From Pseudomonas sp. MWU16-30317 (GTDB lineage Bacteria > Pseudomonadota > Gammaproteobacteria > Pseudomonadales > Pseudomonadaceae), in NCBI RefSeq assembly GCF_020515695.1, contig NZ_JAIWJA010000003.1:434001-498000 (forward strand): a DNA stretch of 64,000 bases, given 5' to 3'. The position numbers and the translations under genes were made by a program. Shown here one piece after another: positions 39,040 to 46,031 of the stretch (its first letter is position 1; each line of letters begins with the position of its first letter). The notes beneath the pieces were generated by a model. That model was not told the origin of the DNA. It did not search any database and saw only the letters and a program-made list of their open reading frames with translations.

Positions 39040-40317
39040 ATGTTCAACACAAGGATCTGCCTGGTTGCACTGGGCATCATGGCGGCCACTCAGGCCGTCG
39101 CCAGCGAGCAATCCGACTCGAAAGGATTCGTTGCCGACAGCAGCCTGAACGTACTGCTGCGTAACGCCTACATCAATCGTGATTACAAGAACCGGCCGAG
39201 CGACGAGAAGGACAAGGCTGAATGGGGTCAGGCCTTCATCGGTACCTTCAGCTCGGGCTTCACCCAGGGCACTGTGGGCGTTGGTGTCGATGCTTTCGGC
39301 TTGTACGCGCTGCGTCTGGACGGCGGCAAGGGCAAAAGCGGTGCCGGTGGCATCGACTTCTTCAAGCAGGACAGCAACGGCGATGCCGCTCGCGACCTGT
39401 CGCGCGCCGGTGCTGCGATCAAGTTCCGGGTATCCAACACCGTGCTGAAATACGGCGACATGATGCCGTCCCTGCCGCTGCTGCAATATGACGACTCGCG
39501 TCTGCTGCCAGAGAGCTACACCGGCACCATGATCACCTCCAAGGAGATCAAGGGTCTGGAAATCAACGCCGGTCACTTCACCGAAGAAGCGCGCAAGAGC
39601 GCGACCGGTCGTGACAGCGGTGGCCTGAAGCAGATCGACGTCTTGGGCGGCAGCTATACCTTCAACGACCAGCTCAAGGGTTCGCTGTATGGCATGAACG
39701 TCCAGGACATCTACAAGCAGCAGTACCTGGGCCTGACCTACGTACAGCCGCTGTCCAAGGATCAATCCCTGACACTGGACTTCAATGGCTATCGCACTGA
39801 CCTGTATCGCGACTTCGCCGCGACTCAAGGTGGCGACACCAACCGTATCTGGAGCCTGGCGGCCACTTACACCACGGGCCCGCACTCGTTCACCCTGGCT
39901 CACCAGCGCAGCAGCGGCAACGCTGGCTACCCGTACGGTGGCTACCAGAACAACGGCGGCGTGGGTAACGGTGGCAACTCCATCTACCTGAGCAACTCCT
40001 ACTGGTCGGACTTCAACGGTGAAGACGAGCGCTCCTGGCAGTTGGGTTACGGTCTGGACTTCAACACCTTCGGCGTGCCTGGCCTGACCTACAAAGTCGC
40101 CTACGTGCGCGGTGACAATATCCACACCGACAATGGCAATGGTTCCGAACGCGAAATCTTCAACCAGCTGCAATACGTCGTGCAGAGCGGTGTTGCCAAG
40201 AACCTGAAACTGCGTGCGCGTAGCTCGTTCCTGCGGGTCGACAACAGCGTTCAGGATTACAACCACGGCGGTAATGAATACCGTCTGTTCGTGGAATACC
40301 CGATCAGCATCTTCTAA
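39040..40317 (+). CDS. OprD-family outer-membrane porin
   Basis: An outer-membrane specificity porin of the OprD (Occ) family, which lets amino acids or small carboxylates into Pseudomonas cells. The 425 residues begin with a signal peptide (MFNTRICLVALGIMAATQAVA) and the family start of the mature barrel (SKGFVADSSLNVLLRNAYINRDYKN). It ends in Phe as expected for a barrel protein (EYRLFVEYPISIF). The specificity cannot be assigned from sequence alone. It has its own promoter region and a terminator after it, so it is probably a single-gene unit. Confidence 0.92.
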   Translation: MFNTRICLVALGIMAATQAVASEQSDSKGFVADSSLNVLLRNAYINRDYKNRPSDEKDKAEWGQAFIGTFSSGFTQGTVGVGVDAFGLYALRLDGGKGKSGAGGIDFFKQDSNGDAARDLSRAGAAIKFRVSNTVLKYGDMMPSLPLLQYDDSRLLPESYTGTMITSKEIKGLEINAGHFTEEARKSATGRDSGGLKQIDVLGGSYTFNDQLKGSLYGMNVQDIYKQQYLGLTYVQPLSKDQSLTLDFNGYRTDLYRDFAATQGGDTNRIWSLAATYTTGPHSFTLAHQRSSGNAGYPYGGYQNNGGVGNGGNSIYLSNSYWSDFNGEDERSWQLGYGLDFNTFGVPGLTYKVAYVRGDNIHTDNGNGSEREIFNQLQYVVQSGVAKNLKLRARSSFLRVDNSVQDYNHGGNEYRLFVEYPISIF

Positions 40318-40333
40318 GGCTGTCGCGGTATGC

Positions 40334-40370
40334 AAAGGCGCCACCCCCTTACCGGGCTGGCGCCTTTTTC
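40334..40370 (+). terminator. Rho-independent terminator after the porin gene
   Basis: A 10-bp stem (aaaggcgcca/tggcgccttt) with a 14-nt loop is followed by a T-run, 16 bp after the porin stop. Confidence 0.9.
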
Positions 40371-40577
40371 ATGCTCGAAGAGTTCATGCAGGACCGGTAT
40401 GACTTTAAAGAATTTGTAAAAAATGCCCGCTTTGCTCAGGTACGTGAGGATTTGTTGTTTTGTCAGATTGCCGAGCCTGGGGTGAACTAGGGGCCAGGTT
40501 TGCGGCTGCCTCATCAGACCCGCAACCGTCCATGTCGGACTTTCTCGGCTACGGACACTCTCACCAGGAGATCCACC

Positions 40578-40805
40578 ATGAAAACTTCACATGTCTTTTT
40601 TGCCCTTGCCCTGCTGGGCGCCTCTGCAGGCGCCATGGCTGAAGACGGTGCTTCGCGTGTCGACAAGCAGATGGACGATGCTCGCACGCTTGCCATGCAG
40701 CACTACGACGCCACCCACGACGCCTCCCAAGTCGCGCATCAGGACTCTCACGTTCAGCCGCCCCAGAGCGATAAATCCACCCAGGTGGAGAACCAGCAAG
40801 GCTGA
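40578..40805 (+). CDS. Small exported protein (75 residues)
   Basis: A 75-residue protein with a clear signal peptide (MKTSHVFFALALLGASAGAMA). The mature part is short, polar and His/Gln/Asp-rich (RVDKQMDDARTLAMQHYDATHDASQVAHQ). AGGAG lies 7 nt before the ATG, and a terminator follows closely, so the gene is well supported. No family is recognised. It should be periplasmic or secreted and largely unstructured. Confidence 0.78.
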   Translation: MKTSHVFFALALLGASAGAMAEDGASRVDKQMDDARTLAMQHYDATHDASQVAHQDSHVQPPQSDKSTQVENQQG

Positions 40806-40824
40806 TCGAGCGTCGTTTGCACAC

Positions 40825-40858
40825 AAAAGGGCCCGTCATCACTGACGGGCCCTTTTTT
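40825..40858 (+). terminator. Rho-independent terminator
   Basis: A 14-bp perfect stem (aaaagggcccgtca/tgacgggccctttt) with a 4-nt loop and trailing Ts lies 19 bp after the small exported protein gene. Confidence 0.93.
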
Positions 40859-41051
40859 CATGGAGGGGGCAGGGTAAAACAAGCTTCACTTGGCGCCGAC
40901 TCACTTCGGATCGCCAGCATCATCAGGTTTGGCGCGCAGGCGTTGACGCGTGGGGCAATTGCATGGAATCTTTGCGGATCGACGCCACGGAAGGCCGATG
41001 TCGCAACGGAGTTGTTTTTTAATTATTTTTATTTTGTCTGGAAGCCCATCG

Positions 41052-41495
41052 ATGAAGCGTTTGATCGCCCTGCTGGCCCTTGCCGCCGGCTTGCACCTTG
41101 CCCCCGCTATTGCCGATGAACAAGGCTCGCCTAAACAGATCACTGAGGCCTTCTACAAGTGGTATGTGAAGAGCCTGGCCGATAATAAAGTGCCGCTGGA
41201 CGATGATGTCGAGCATCTCAAAGGCTTCGTCGCCGAGAGCTTGATCAAGGACCTCGATAAACAGGCCAAGAGCGAAGACGGGCTCGAAGAAGACTACTTC
41301 ATCAAGTCCCAGGACTACGATGACTCCTGGCTGACCAGCGTCAAGGCCGCGGACCTCGGCACCAAAGGCGCCACCGCCAAAGAAAGCGTGGTACTGGGCA
41401 CCACCGAAGACAACGCCCAGCGCTTGACCGTAGCGCTGAGCAAAGGCAAGGACGGCTGGCGGATCACTTCTGTAGAGATCGTGCCGGAAGACTGA
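41052..41495 (+). CDS. Exported DUF3828-like protein
   Basis: A 147-residue protein with a signal peptide (MKRLIALLALAAGLHLAPAIA). The mature domain resembles DUF3828 (SPKQITEAFYKWYVKSL near its start, then alternating strands ending GWRITSVEIVPED). It is predicted to be periplasmic, and the function is unknown. The ATG at 41052 has tggaag upstream and gives a clean signal peptide. The frame from 40950 adds an unlikely N-terminus. Its stop abuts the stop of the convergent PACE gene with no spacer. Confidence 0.78.
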   Translation: MKRLIALLALAAGLHLAPAIADEQGSPKQITEAFYKWYVKSLADNKVPLDDDVEHLKGFVAESLIKDLDKQAKSEDGLEEDYFIKSQDYDDSWLTSVKAADLGTKGATAKESVVLGTTEDNAQRLTVALSKGKDGWRITSVEIVPED

Positions 41496-41927
41496 TCAGC
41501 ACTGAGCGCTTTTGGCCGACGCCGGGACATCGAAGAGTTTGTCGAAGCAGTACTGGAAGACAAACGAGTAGATCAGGAAAAACCCCAGCAATGCCACGTC
41601 GGTCAACACTGCCTGCTGCACTGAAATATCCAGCCACCAGGCAATAAATGGAATCAGCAACAGCGCCAGTCCGCCTTCGAATCCCGTTGCGTGCATAGCG
41701 CGGCGCATGAAGTTGCGAGTGCGCTGGCGCTGGCGGGCCTCCCAATACTCGAACATCGCGTTATAGGCCACGTTCCACACCAGCGCGAATGCCGACAGCA
41801 ACAGTGAGAATACGCCCGAATACCGCAGATCGCTGTTATAGACATAGGCGATCGCGGGGGCGATGAACACCCAGGCAATGGCTTCGTAAGTGACGGCTTG
41901 AAAGACTTTTCTGACCGGGCCTTGCAT
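41496..41927 (-). CDS. PACE-family multidrug efflux transporter
   Basis: A 143-residue inner-membrane protein with four hydrophobic segments in two tandem bacterial transmembrane pair (BTP) repeats. This is the proteobacterial antimicrobial compound efflux family, typified by the chlorhexidine pump AceI. The essential glutamate of the family is present as Glu15 (VTYEAIAWVF), with FEYWEARQRQRTRN in the loop and a second repeat starting MHATGFEGGLALL. GGAG lies about 7 nt before the ATG. It is divergent from a LysR gene, the standard regulator arrangement for PACE pumps. Confidence 0.88.
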   Translation of the reverse strand: MQGPVRKVFQAVTYEAIAWVFIAPAIAYVYNSDLRYSGVFSLLLSAFALVWNVAYNAMFEYWEARQRQRTRNFMRRAMHATGFEGGLALLLIPFIAWWLDISVQQAVLTDVALLGFFLIYSFVFQYCFDKLFDVPASAKSAQC

Positions 41928-42038
41928 TGGATCTCTCCGTGGCGTGTTGTCTGGCCGCCACTATTGCTGCGCTTCCCGGCCCCGAGCAATTCAGATAAAT
42001 TCAGTCCGGTTGAATTGATTTCATCCGAGAGGTATTCC

Positions 42039-42914
42039 GTGTTTTCCAAGTTGCCACTCACTGCGCTCAAGGCGTTCGAAGCTGCGGCCAGGCTATCGAG
42101 TTTCAAGCTCGCGGCCGCCGAACTGGCAGTGAGCCCATCGGCGGTTTCTCATCAGATAAAGGCGCTGGAGCAATGGCTGGGGCAACGCTTGTTCGAGCGT
42201 GTCGCCAAAGGCACGCTGTTGACGCCGACGGGCTCGGCGCTATTTAGCCAGGTGCATGATTACTTCCTCGGGCTTGACCGAGCCCTCGAACAGTATCGGC
42301 CCGCAGTGGATAAAGTCGATATCGTCGTCACCACCACTCAGGCGTTCGCCGCACTTTGGCTGATTCCACGGTTGGGCAGTTTTTATTCCATTCATCCTGG
42401 TATCAACGTCAAGGTGGAAGCCACTAACGATGTGGTCGATCTGCTTCGTGACGGGAGTGTGGATGTAGCCGTGCGTAATACAGACAAACCATGGACGGGC
42501 CTATATCAGCGGCCATTCATTCAAGAGCGGTTTGGCGTGTTCATGGCTTCTCAGGCGGCGTGCGCGGTGGAGGAGTTGATCGACGTGGCCTGGAGTGCCC
42601 CGCAAATGGCCGTGGTGCACTGGCAGCAATGGTGCGAAAAAGCCGGCTGCATGCATTGGCTGACCGATTACAAGGTCCGTCACTACGAGGACGAACACTA
42701 CGCCTTGCAGGCCGCCGTGGCAGGGCAGGGCTATCTGCTGGCCAGTGATGTACTGGCGCAGGACAGCGTGCAGCGCGGACTGTTGAAGCCCTATCGAGCG
42801 GATGTGATGCTGGACGGTTACGACTACGTCGCCCTCTGCCGGCCGGGGCGGGAGCGCCAACCCGCCATCCGCAGTTTTCTGGACTGGATTGCGGGCGAGG
42901 CGGGCGTCGTTTAG
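42039..42914 (+). CDS. LysR-family regulator, divergent from the PACE pump
   Basis: A 291-residue LysR regulator. The N-terminal helix-turn-helix is LSSFKLAAAELAVSPSAVSHQIKALEQWLGQRLFERV (about residues 18-54), and the effector domain resembles the GcvA/AmpR type (VTTTQAFAALWLIPRLGSFY, VDVAVRNTD). A GTG start at 42039 is chosen because gagaggt lies 6 nt upstream. The frame continues upstream to 41898 but overlaps the PACE start. It lies 111 bp from the divergent PACE gene, which it probably regulates. Confidence 0.88.
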   Translation: MFSKLPLTALKAFEAAARLSSFKLAAAELAVSPSAVSHQIKALEQWLGQRLFERVAKGTLLTPTGSALFSQVHDYFLGLDRALEQYRPAVDKVDIVVTTTQAFAALWLIPRLGSFYSIHPGINVKVEATNDVVDLLRDGSVDVAVRNTDKPWTGLYQRPFIQERFGVFMASQAACAVEELIDVAWSAPQMAVVHWQQWCEKAGCMHWLTDYKVRHYEDEHYALQAAVAGQGYLLASDVLAQDSVQRGLLKPYRADVMLDGYDYVALCRPGRERQPAIRSFLDWIAGEAGVV

Positions 42915-43678
42915 TCGCTGAACCTCACCTGCGCCAACGCCTTGAACGCCGGCTTGGCAAACCAGTAACCCTGCATCAGGTAGATCCCGCAATCGCTGAG
43001 AAAGGCCCGCTCTTCGGCCTGCTCGATCCCTTCGGCGATGATGCTCACGCCCAACTCGCTACACATCGACACCACCGCGCGCACGATCGACTGACGCACA
43101 CGATCACGATGAATGTCACGCACCAACGCCATATCGAGCTTGATCAAGTCCGGCTGAAAATCCGCCAGCAACGTCAGCCCCGAATACCCCGCGCCGAAAT
43201 CGTCGATGGCCGTCTTGAAACCGAACTGGCGGTATTCGCGCAGGATATTGGTCAAATGGCCATTGTCCCCCACATGCTCGCTCTCGACTGTCTCGAAAAT
43301 CAGCCGATCAAGCGGGAAGTTGTGCGCGCGAGCCGCCTCCAGCGTACTGCGGATGCACAGCTCGGGGCGATACACCGCGTTGGGCAGAAAGTTGATCGAC
43401 AGGTGCTCGGCCATGCCCAACTGCGCCGCCGTGGCGATCGCCCGCGTGCGGCACATCTGGTCGAATCGATAGCGGTTCTGATCGTTGACCTGCTCCAGCA
43501 CCGATAGCGCGCCCTCGCCATTGGGGCCGCGCACCAGCGCTTCATGGGCAAAGACCGAGTGATCGCGCACATCGACGATCGGCTGGTAGGCGAAGTCGAA
43601 ATCCAACTCCAGTTCCGGATTGCTTCTGCAGCCCTGGCAACCGCCGGGCGATGTCAATGAAGGGGGGAAATCTGTCAC
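42911..43678 (-). CDS. EAL-domain cyclic-di-GMP phosphodiesterase
   Basis: A 255-residue stand-alone EAL protein. The catalytic signatures are retained: EALVRG, SINFLPNAVY (metal Asn), IFETVESE, AIDDFGAGYSGLTLL (metal Asp pair), LIKLDM (Lys) and SIIAEGIEQAEE. It should therefore be active in hydrolysing c-di-GMP. A short N-terminal extension carries GGCQGCRSN with two closely spaced cysteines. A GTG start at 43678 has ggag 6 nt upstream. The ATG at 43759 is an alternative. Its 3' end overlaps that of the convergent LysR gene by 4 bp. Confidence 0.88.
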   Translation of the reverse strand: MTDFPPSLTSPGGCQGCRSNPELELDFDFAYQPIVDVRDHSVFAHEALVRGPNGEGALSVLEQVNDQNRYRFDQMCRTRAIATAAQLGMAEHLSINFLPNAVYRPELCIRSTLEAARAHNFPLDRLIFETVESEHVGDNGHLTNILREYRQFGFKTAIDDFGAGYSGLTLLADFQPDLIKLDMALVRDIHRDRVRQSIVRAVVSMCSELGVSIIAEGIEQAEERAFLSDCGIYLMQGYWFAKPAFKALAQVRFSD

Positions 43679-43911
43679 GTCACACTCCACAAAGTCGGGC
43701 GCCACTGTCGATGGCGGACACCTTTGACAGTGTATCGGCCAGGGCGCCCGAAGCTGCAACCCGGAGCGGATGGACGGTGTGTTGTGGTGGTAGCCCTCGC
43801 AGATGTGGCGTAACCGCTGCGGGCATTCGCTAGTGGTTTGGCCAGGGGGTTGAAGCGCTCAGGAATACCATCAGATCGCCAATGCCGGCCGGGTTGGCGA
43901 TGGACGCGGGT

Positions 43912-44220
43912 TTACAGCACCCAGCGCATTTCATCTACCGCCTTGCCGAGCTTCTCGCGCAAGGGTTCAAGCAGGCAGCGCAGGCAGTCTGCATCCAGCT
44001 TGCGATCGTACGCGGCTTCCATCATTTGAATGACCAGGGTCAAGGCGCCGTTGACGTCGGCGGTGGTCTGGATGGCGTTGTCCAGCGTTTGCAGGTCGGT
44101 GTCCAAGGCGGCGAGTTGGTGCAGGATTGAGCCCAGGGCTTCGTGGGGCACGGGGTTGGCGGCGGTGGCGTAGGTGGAGAGTTGGGTGTGGATGTTTTTT
44201 GGGGTTGATAGGGCGGTCAT
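43912..44220 (-). CDS. Small unknown protein divergent from an XRE regulator
   Basis: A 102-residue, mostly helical cytoplasmic protein without a signal peptide. The C-terminal half (GALTLVIQMMEAAYDRKLDADCLRCLLEPLREKL) loosely recalls DUF1484, but I hold this at low confidence. It is transcribed divergently from the XRE gene across a 166-bp region containing matched palindromes, so it is likely the regulated partner of that regulator. The 233-bp gap upstream of the EAL gene (43679-43911) holds nothing I recognise. Confidence 0.65.
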   Translation of the reverse strand: MTALSTPKNIHTQLSTYATAANPVPHEALGSILHQLAALDTDLQTLDNAIQTTADVNGALTLVIQMMEAAYDRKLDADCLRCLLEPLREKLGKAVDEMRWVL

Positions 44221-44320
44221 GGTGCGTCTCCTCGCTGATGAGCGCTCTTCAGCGCATGAGATTCTGTTCGGGGGGAGGGCGGCCTTTGCGATAGCGAGAA
44301 CAAAATCGAGTGGTTTTAGG

Positions 44321-44385
44321 CTAAGGATGTCTTAGTACTCCGTCAATCGAAATCTAAGATTCTCTTAGCCTTTTAGCGGCTAAAA
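44321..44385. promoter_or_regulatory. Paired palindromic operators between divergent genes
   Basis: Two identical palindromes CTAAG-N5-CTTAG lie at 44321-44335 and 44354-44368, 33 bp centre to centre (about three helical turns). A third palindrome, TTTTAG-CGG-CTAAAA at 44371-44385, abuts the ATG of the XRE gene. This is the layout of an autoregulated XRE repressor with cooperative binding. No clear ribosome-binding site is visible before that ATG. Confidence 0.75.
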
Positions 44386-44386
44386 A

Positions 44387-44695
44387 ATGAGCACGTTCAG
44401 CAAACGATTGAAGGAAGCGAGGCTTGCAGCAAAGATTTCCCAGGAGCGATTGGGGATCGATGCGGGGATTGAGCCAGCGTCGGCCAGTGCGCGTATGAAT
44501 CAGTATGAGACTGGGAAGCACGCGCCTAACTCGTCGACGGTGGCCCAGATCGCCGTAGCGCTGAATCTGCCGGCTGCGTATTTCTATAGCGAGGATGATG
44601 ACGAGGCGCAGATGCTGGTTTTGTTTCACCGGATGCCGGTGGAGCGGAGGCGGGAAGTGCTAGCGGGTTTGGGGACGGTGGAAAGTGGCGGGTGA
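44387..44695 (+). CDS. XRE-family helix-turn-helix regulator
   Basis: A 102-residue DNA-binding protein of the Cro/CI (XRE) type. The helix-turn-helix covers about residues 5-62 (FSKRLKEARLAAKISQERLGID, then MNQYETGKHAPNSSTVAQIAVALNLP). The C-terminal part is short and acidic, then basic. The ATG at 44387 lies directly behind three palindromes that probably bind this protein. It has no obvious Shine-Dalgarno, so leaderless or weak translation is possible. It is divergent from the 102-residue unknown gene. Confidence 0.85.
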   Translation: MSTFSKRLKEARLAAKISQERLGIDAGIEPASASARMNQYETGKHAPNSSTVAQIAVALNLPAAYFYSEDDDEAQMLVLFHRMPVERRREVLAGLGTVESGG

Positions 44696-44800
44696 TTTTG
44701 GGAAAAATCCTTGGTGTAGATAGCCGGGTCGGGGGTAGCCCTCCAAGTTGTGTAAAAAACAGCCGTCTGCAGGCTTGCCCAAATGTGATTTTTACGCCAA

Positions 44801-44822
44801 TGTAAAGACAAATGTCTTTACA
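44801..44822. promoter_or_regulatory. relBE operator palindrome
   Basis: A perfect 22-bp palindrome, TGTAAAGACA-AA-TGTCTTTACA, ends 14 bp before the antitoxin ATG. It is the expected site for autorepression by the RelB-RelE complex. Confidence 0.85.
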
Positions 44823-44836
44823 GCGAGGATCGTCCC

Positions 44837-45076
44837 ATGGCGTCCATTAACATCCGTGTCGATGACGACCTCAAAGCGCGTGCTTACCACGAGCTGGAAA
44901 AACTCGGCGTTACCCCTTCCGAACTGATGCGCCAAGCCCTGCAGTACGTAGCCGAGCGCGGCCAGCTACCTTTCAAACCGGTCCTGATGACCGAGGACGA
45001 TGAAGCCTTGATCGCGACAGTGCGCGAGCGCATGGCCAATCCCCAGCGGGTCAAGGTTTCACTAGATGACCTATAG
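44837..45076 (+). CDS. relB: RelB/DinJ-family antitoxin
   Basis: A 79-residue antitoxin with a ribbon-helix-helix DNA-binding N-terminus (MASINIRVDDDLKARAYHELEKLGVTPSELMRQALQYV) and an acidic C-terminal toxin-binding tail (MTEDDEALIATVRERM). GAGGA lies 7 nt before the ATG. It overlaps the toxin gene by 11 bp and has a perfect palindromic operator upstream. It is a typical type II module that neutralises RelE and represses its own promoter. Confidence 0.92.
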   Translation: MASINIRVDDDLKARAYHELEKLGVTPSELMRQALQYVAERGQLPFKPVLMTEDDEALIATVRERMANPQRVKVSLDDL

Positions 45077-45353
45077 CCTCGAATTCGATGCGCGAGCGTT
45101 AAAGGAGTGGCACAAATTGGGGGATACCGTGCGCCAGCAGCTCAAAAAGAAACTGGCCACGATTGTGGTCAGCCCGCGCATTGAAGCTAATCGTCTGCAT
45201 GCCTTGCCGGACTGTTACAAGATCAAGCTGCGCAGCAGTGGATATCGGCTGGTTTATCAAGTGATCGACCAGGAGGTCGTAGTGTTTGTGGTGGCGGTTG
45301 ATAAGCGCGAGCGGGAGCTGGTCTACCGCAAAGCGGCGGAGAGGTTGAGTTAG
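45066..45353 (+). CDS. relE: RelE-family mRNA interferase toxin
   Basis: A 95-residue RelE toxin, which cuts mRNA in the ribosomal A site when free of antitoxin. Family features are YSLEFDARALKEWHKLGDTVRQQLKKKL, the Arg/Lys-rich core LPDCYKIKLRSSGYRLVYQV, and VVAVDKRERELVYRKAAERL at the C-terminus. The catalytic basic residues look intact. Its start codon lies inside relB (11-bp overlap), coupling translation to the antitoxin. Confidence 0.93.
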   Translation: MTYSLEFDARALKEWHKLGDTVRQQLKKKLATIVVSPRIEANRLHALPDCYKIKLRSSGYRLVYQVIDQEVVVFVVAVDKRERELVYRKAAERLS

Positions 45354-45453
45354 CAATTGTCTAACGTGTGGGTAAAAAGCATCTTGAGCAGAGGTGTGTG
45401 AAAATGGTCGAGTGGTTTCGACACCGGAGTTTCATGGCCGTCACTCGGAACTC

Positions 45454-45475
45454 GGTGGCGGCACCATGAATCGAA
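45454..45475. other. Candidate degenerate att site (match to tRNA-Thr 3' end)
   Basis: The 22 bases 45454-45475 match the 3' end of the tRNA-Thr gene (55171-55192 as read on the plus strand) at 19 of 22 positions, in the same orientation. The sequence turns AT-rich immediately to the right (45474-45560). This fits the far end of an island inserted at the tRNA, 9.7 kb away. True att repeats are usually exact, so this is tentative. Confidence 0.45.
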
Positions 45476-45719
45476 AAACATTTTAACTATCTGATATATA
45501 TGTTTTTTATCAATAGTTTATTAGCATCCTATCTCTAAAAATATCCTTTTCTCCGGAGTCTCTTGATTAGTGATAGAGGGGTAAAGCCAGAATGGGACCG
45601 ATTTGCCCTTCAGTGCATGGCTGCCTCTCATGCTTTCCTGAATCTAGGGGCTCTCTCTTCAACCACGGTAAGCGACCGCAACCGACGAGATAATACCGTT
45701 GCGGGACGGCCGCTATCCG
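45476..45719. other. AT-rich non-coding stretch at the left edge of the island
   Basis: After relE no credible gene is visible until 46032. The first 85 bases (45476-45560) are strikingly AT-rich. The remainder to the MITE-like element is unremarkable non-coding DNA. Short open frames here have no ribosome-binding sites or recognisable domains. Confidence 0.6.
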
Positions 45720-45901
45720 CCGATTGTGTTAAAAAGGTCGGCGTCGGTTTCCACGTCAGAAAAGTGGGCGTCTGAGATTAAAATCCGTGTCTAGCGCAGA
45801 AGGTTTAGGGCCCAGATTTGATGGGCCGACGTGCAAAAAAGGCGCTTTCATCGCTGAATGCATGGGTAGCCAGGCCGGGTCGACCTTTTCAATACAATCG
45901 G
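45720..45901. mobile_element. MITE-like element, copy 1
   Basis: A 182-bp non-coding element with terminal inverted repeats: left CCGATTGTGTTAAAAAGGTC from 45720, right its complement ending at 45901 (20/23 matches). A second copy in direct orientation lies at 51281-51463. Similarity extends 10-20 bp outside both ends. The interior matches copy 2 over phrases such as gggcgtctgagatt and gtgcaaaaaaggcgctttca. No transposase gene is present, so it would need one in trans. Confidence 0.75.
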
Positions 45902-46031
45902 CCAAAAGCAGGCAGATGAAAACAGAACTACTCATATCCCTTCTCCTTTTAGGCCTACTGACTAGCCGACAGTTTAGGCCAAGCCACTAAAGGAACCATT
46001 TATACTGCCTTGATGATCACCATCATTCAGA

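Noticed and set aside
45787..45990. A small frame ending in a hydrophobic segment (MKTELLISLLLLGLLTSRQF), resembling a tiny membrane toxin.
   Set aside because: Most of it lies in the MITE-like element. The hydrophobic part has no ribosome-binding site or antisense-RNA arrangement that would support a type I toxin.
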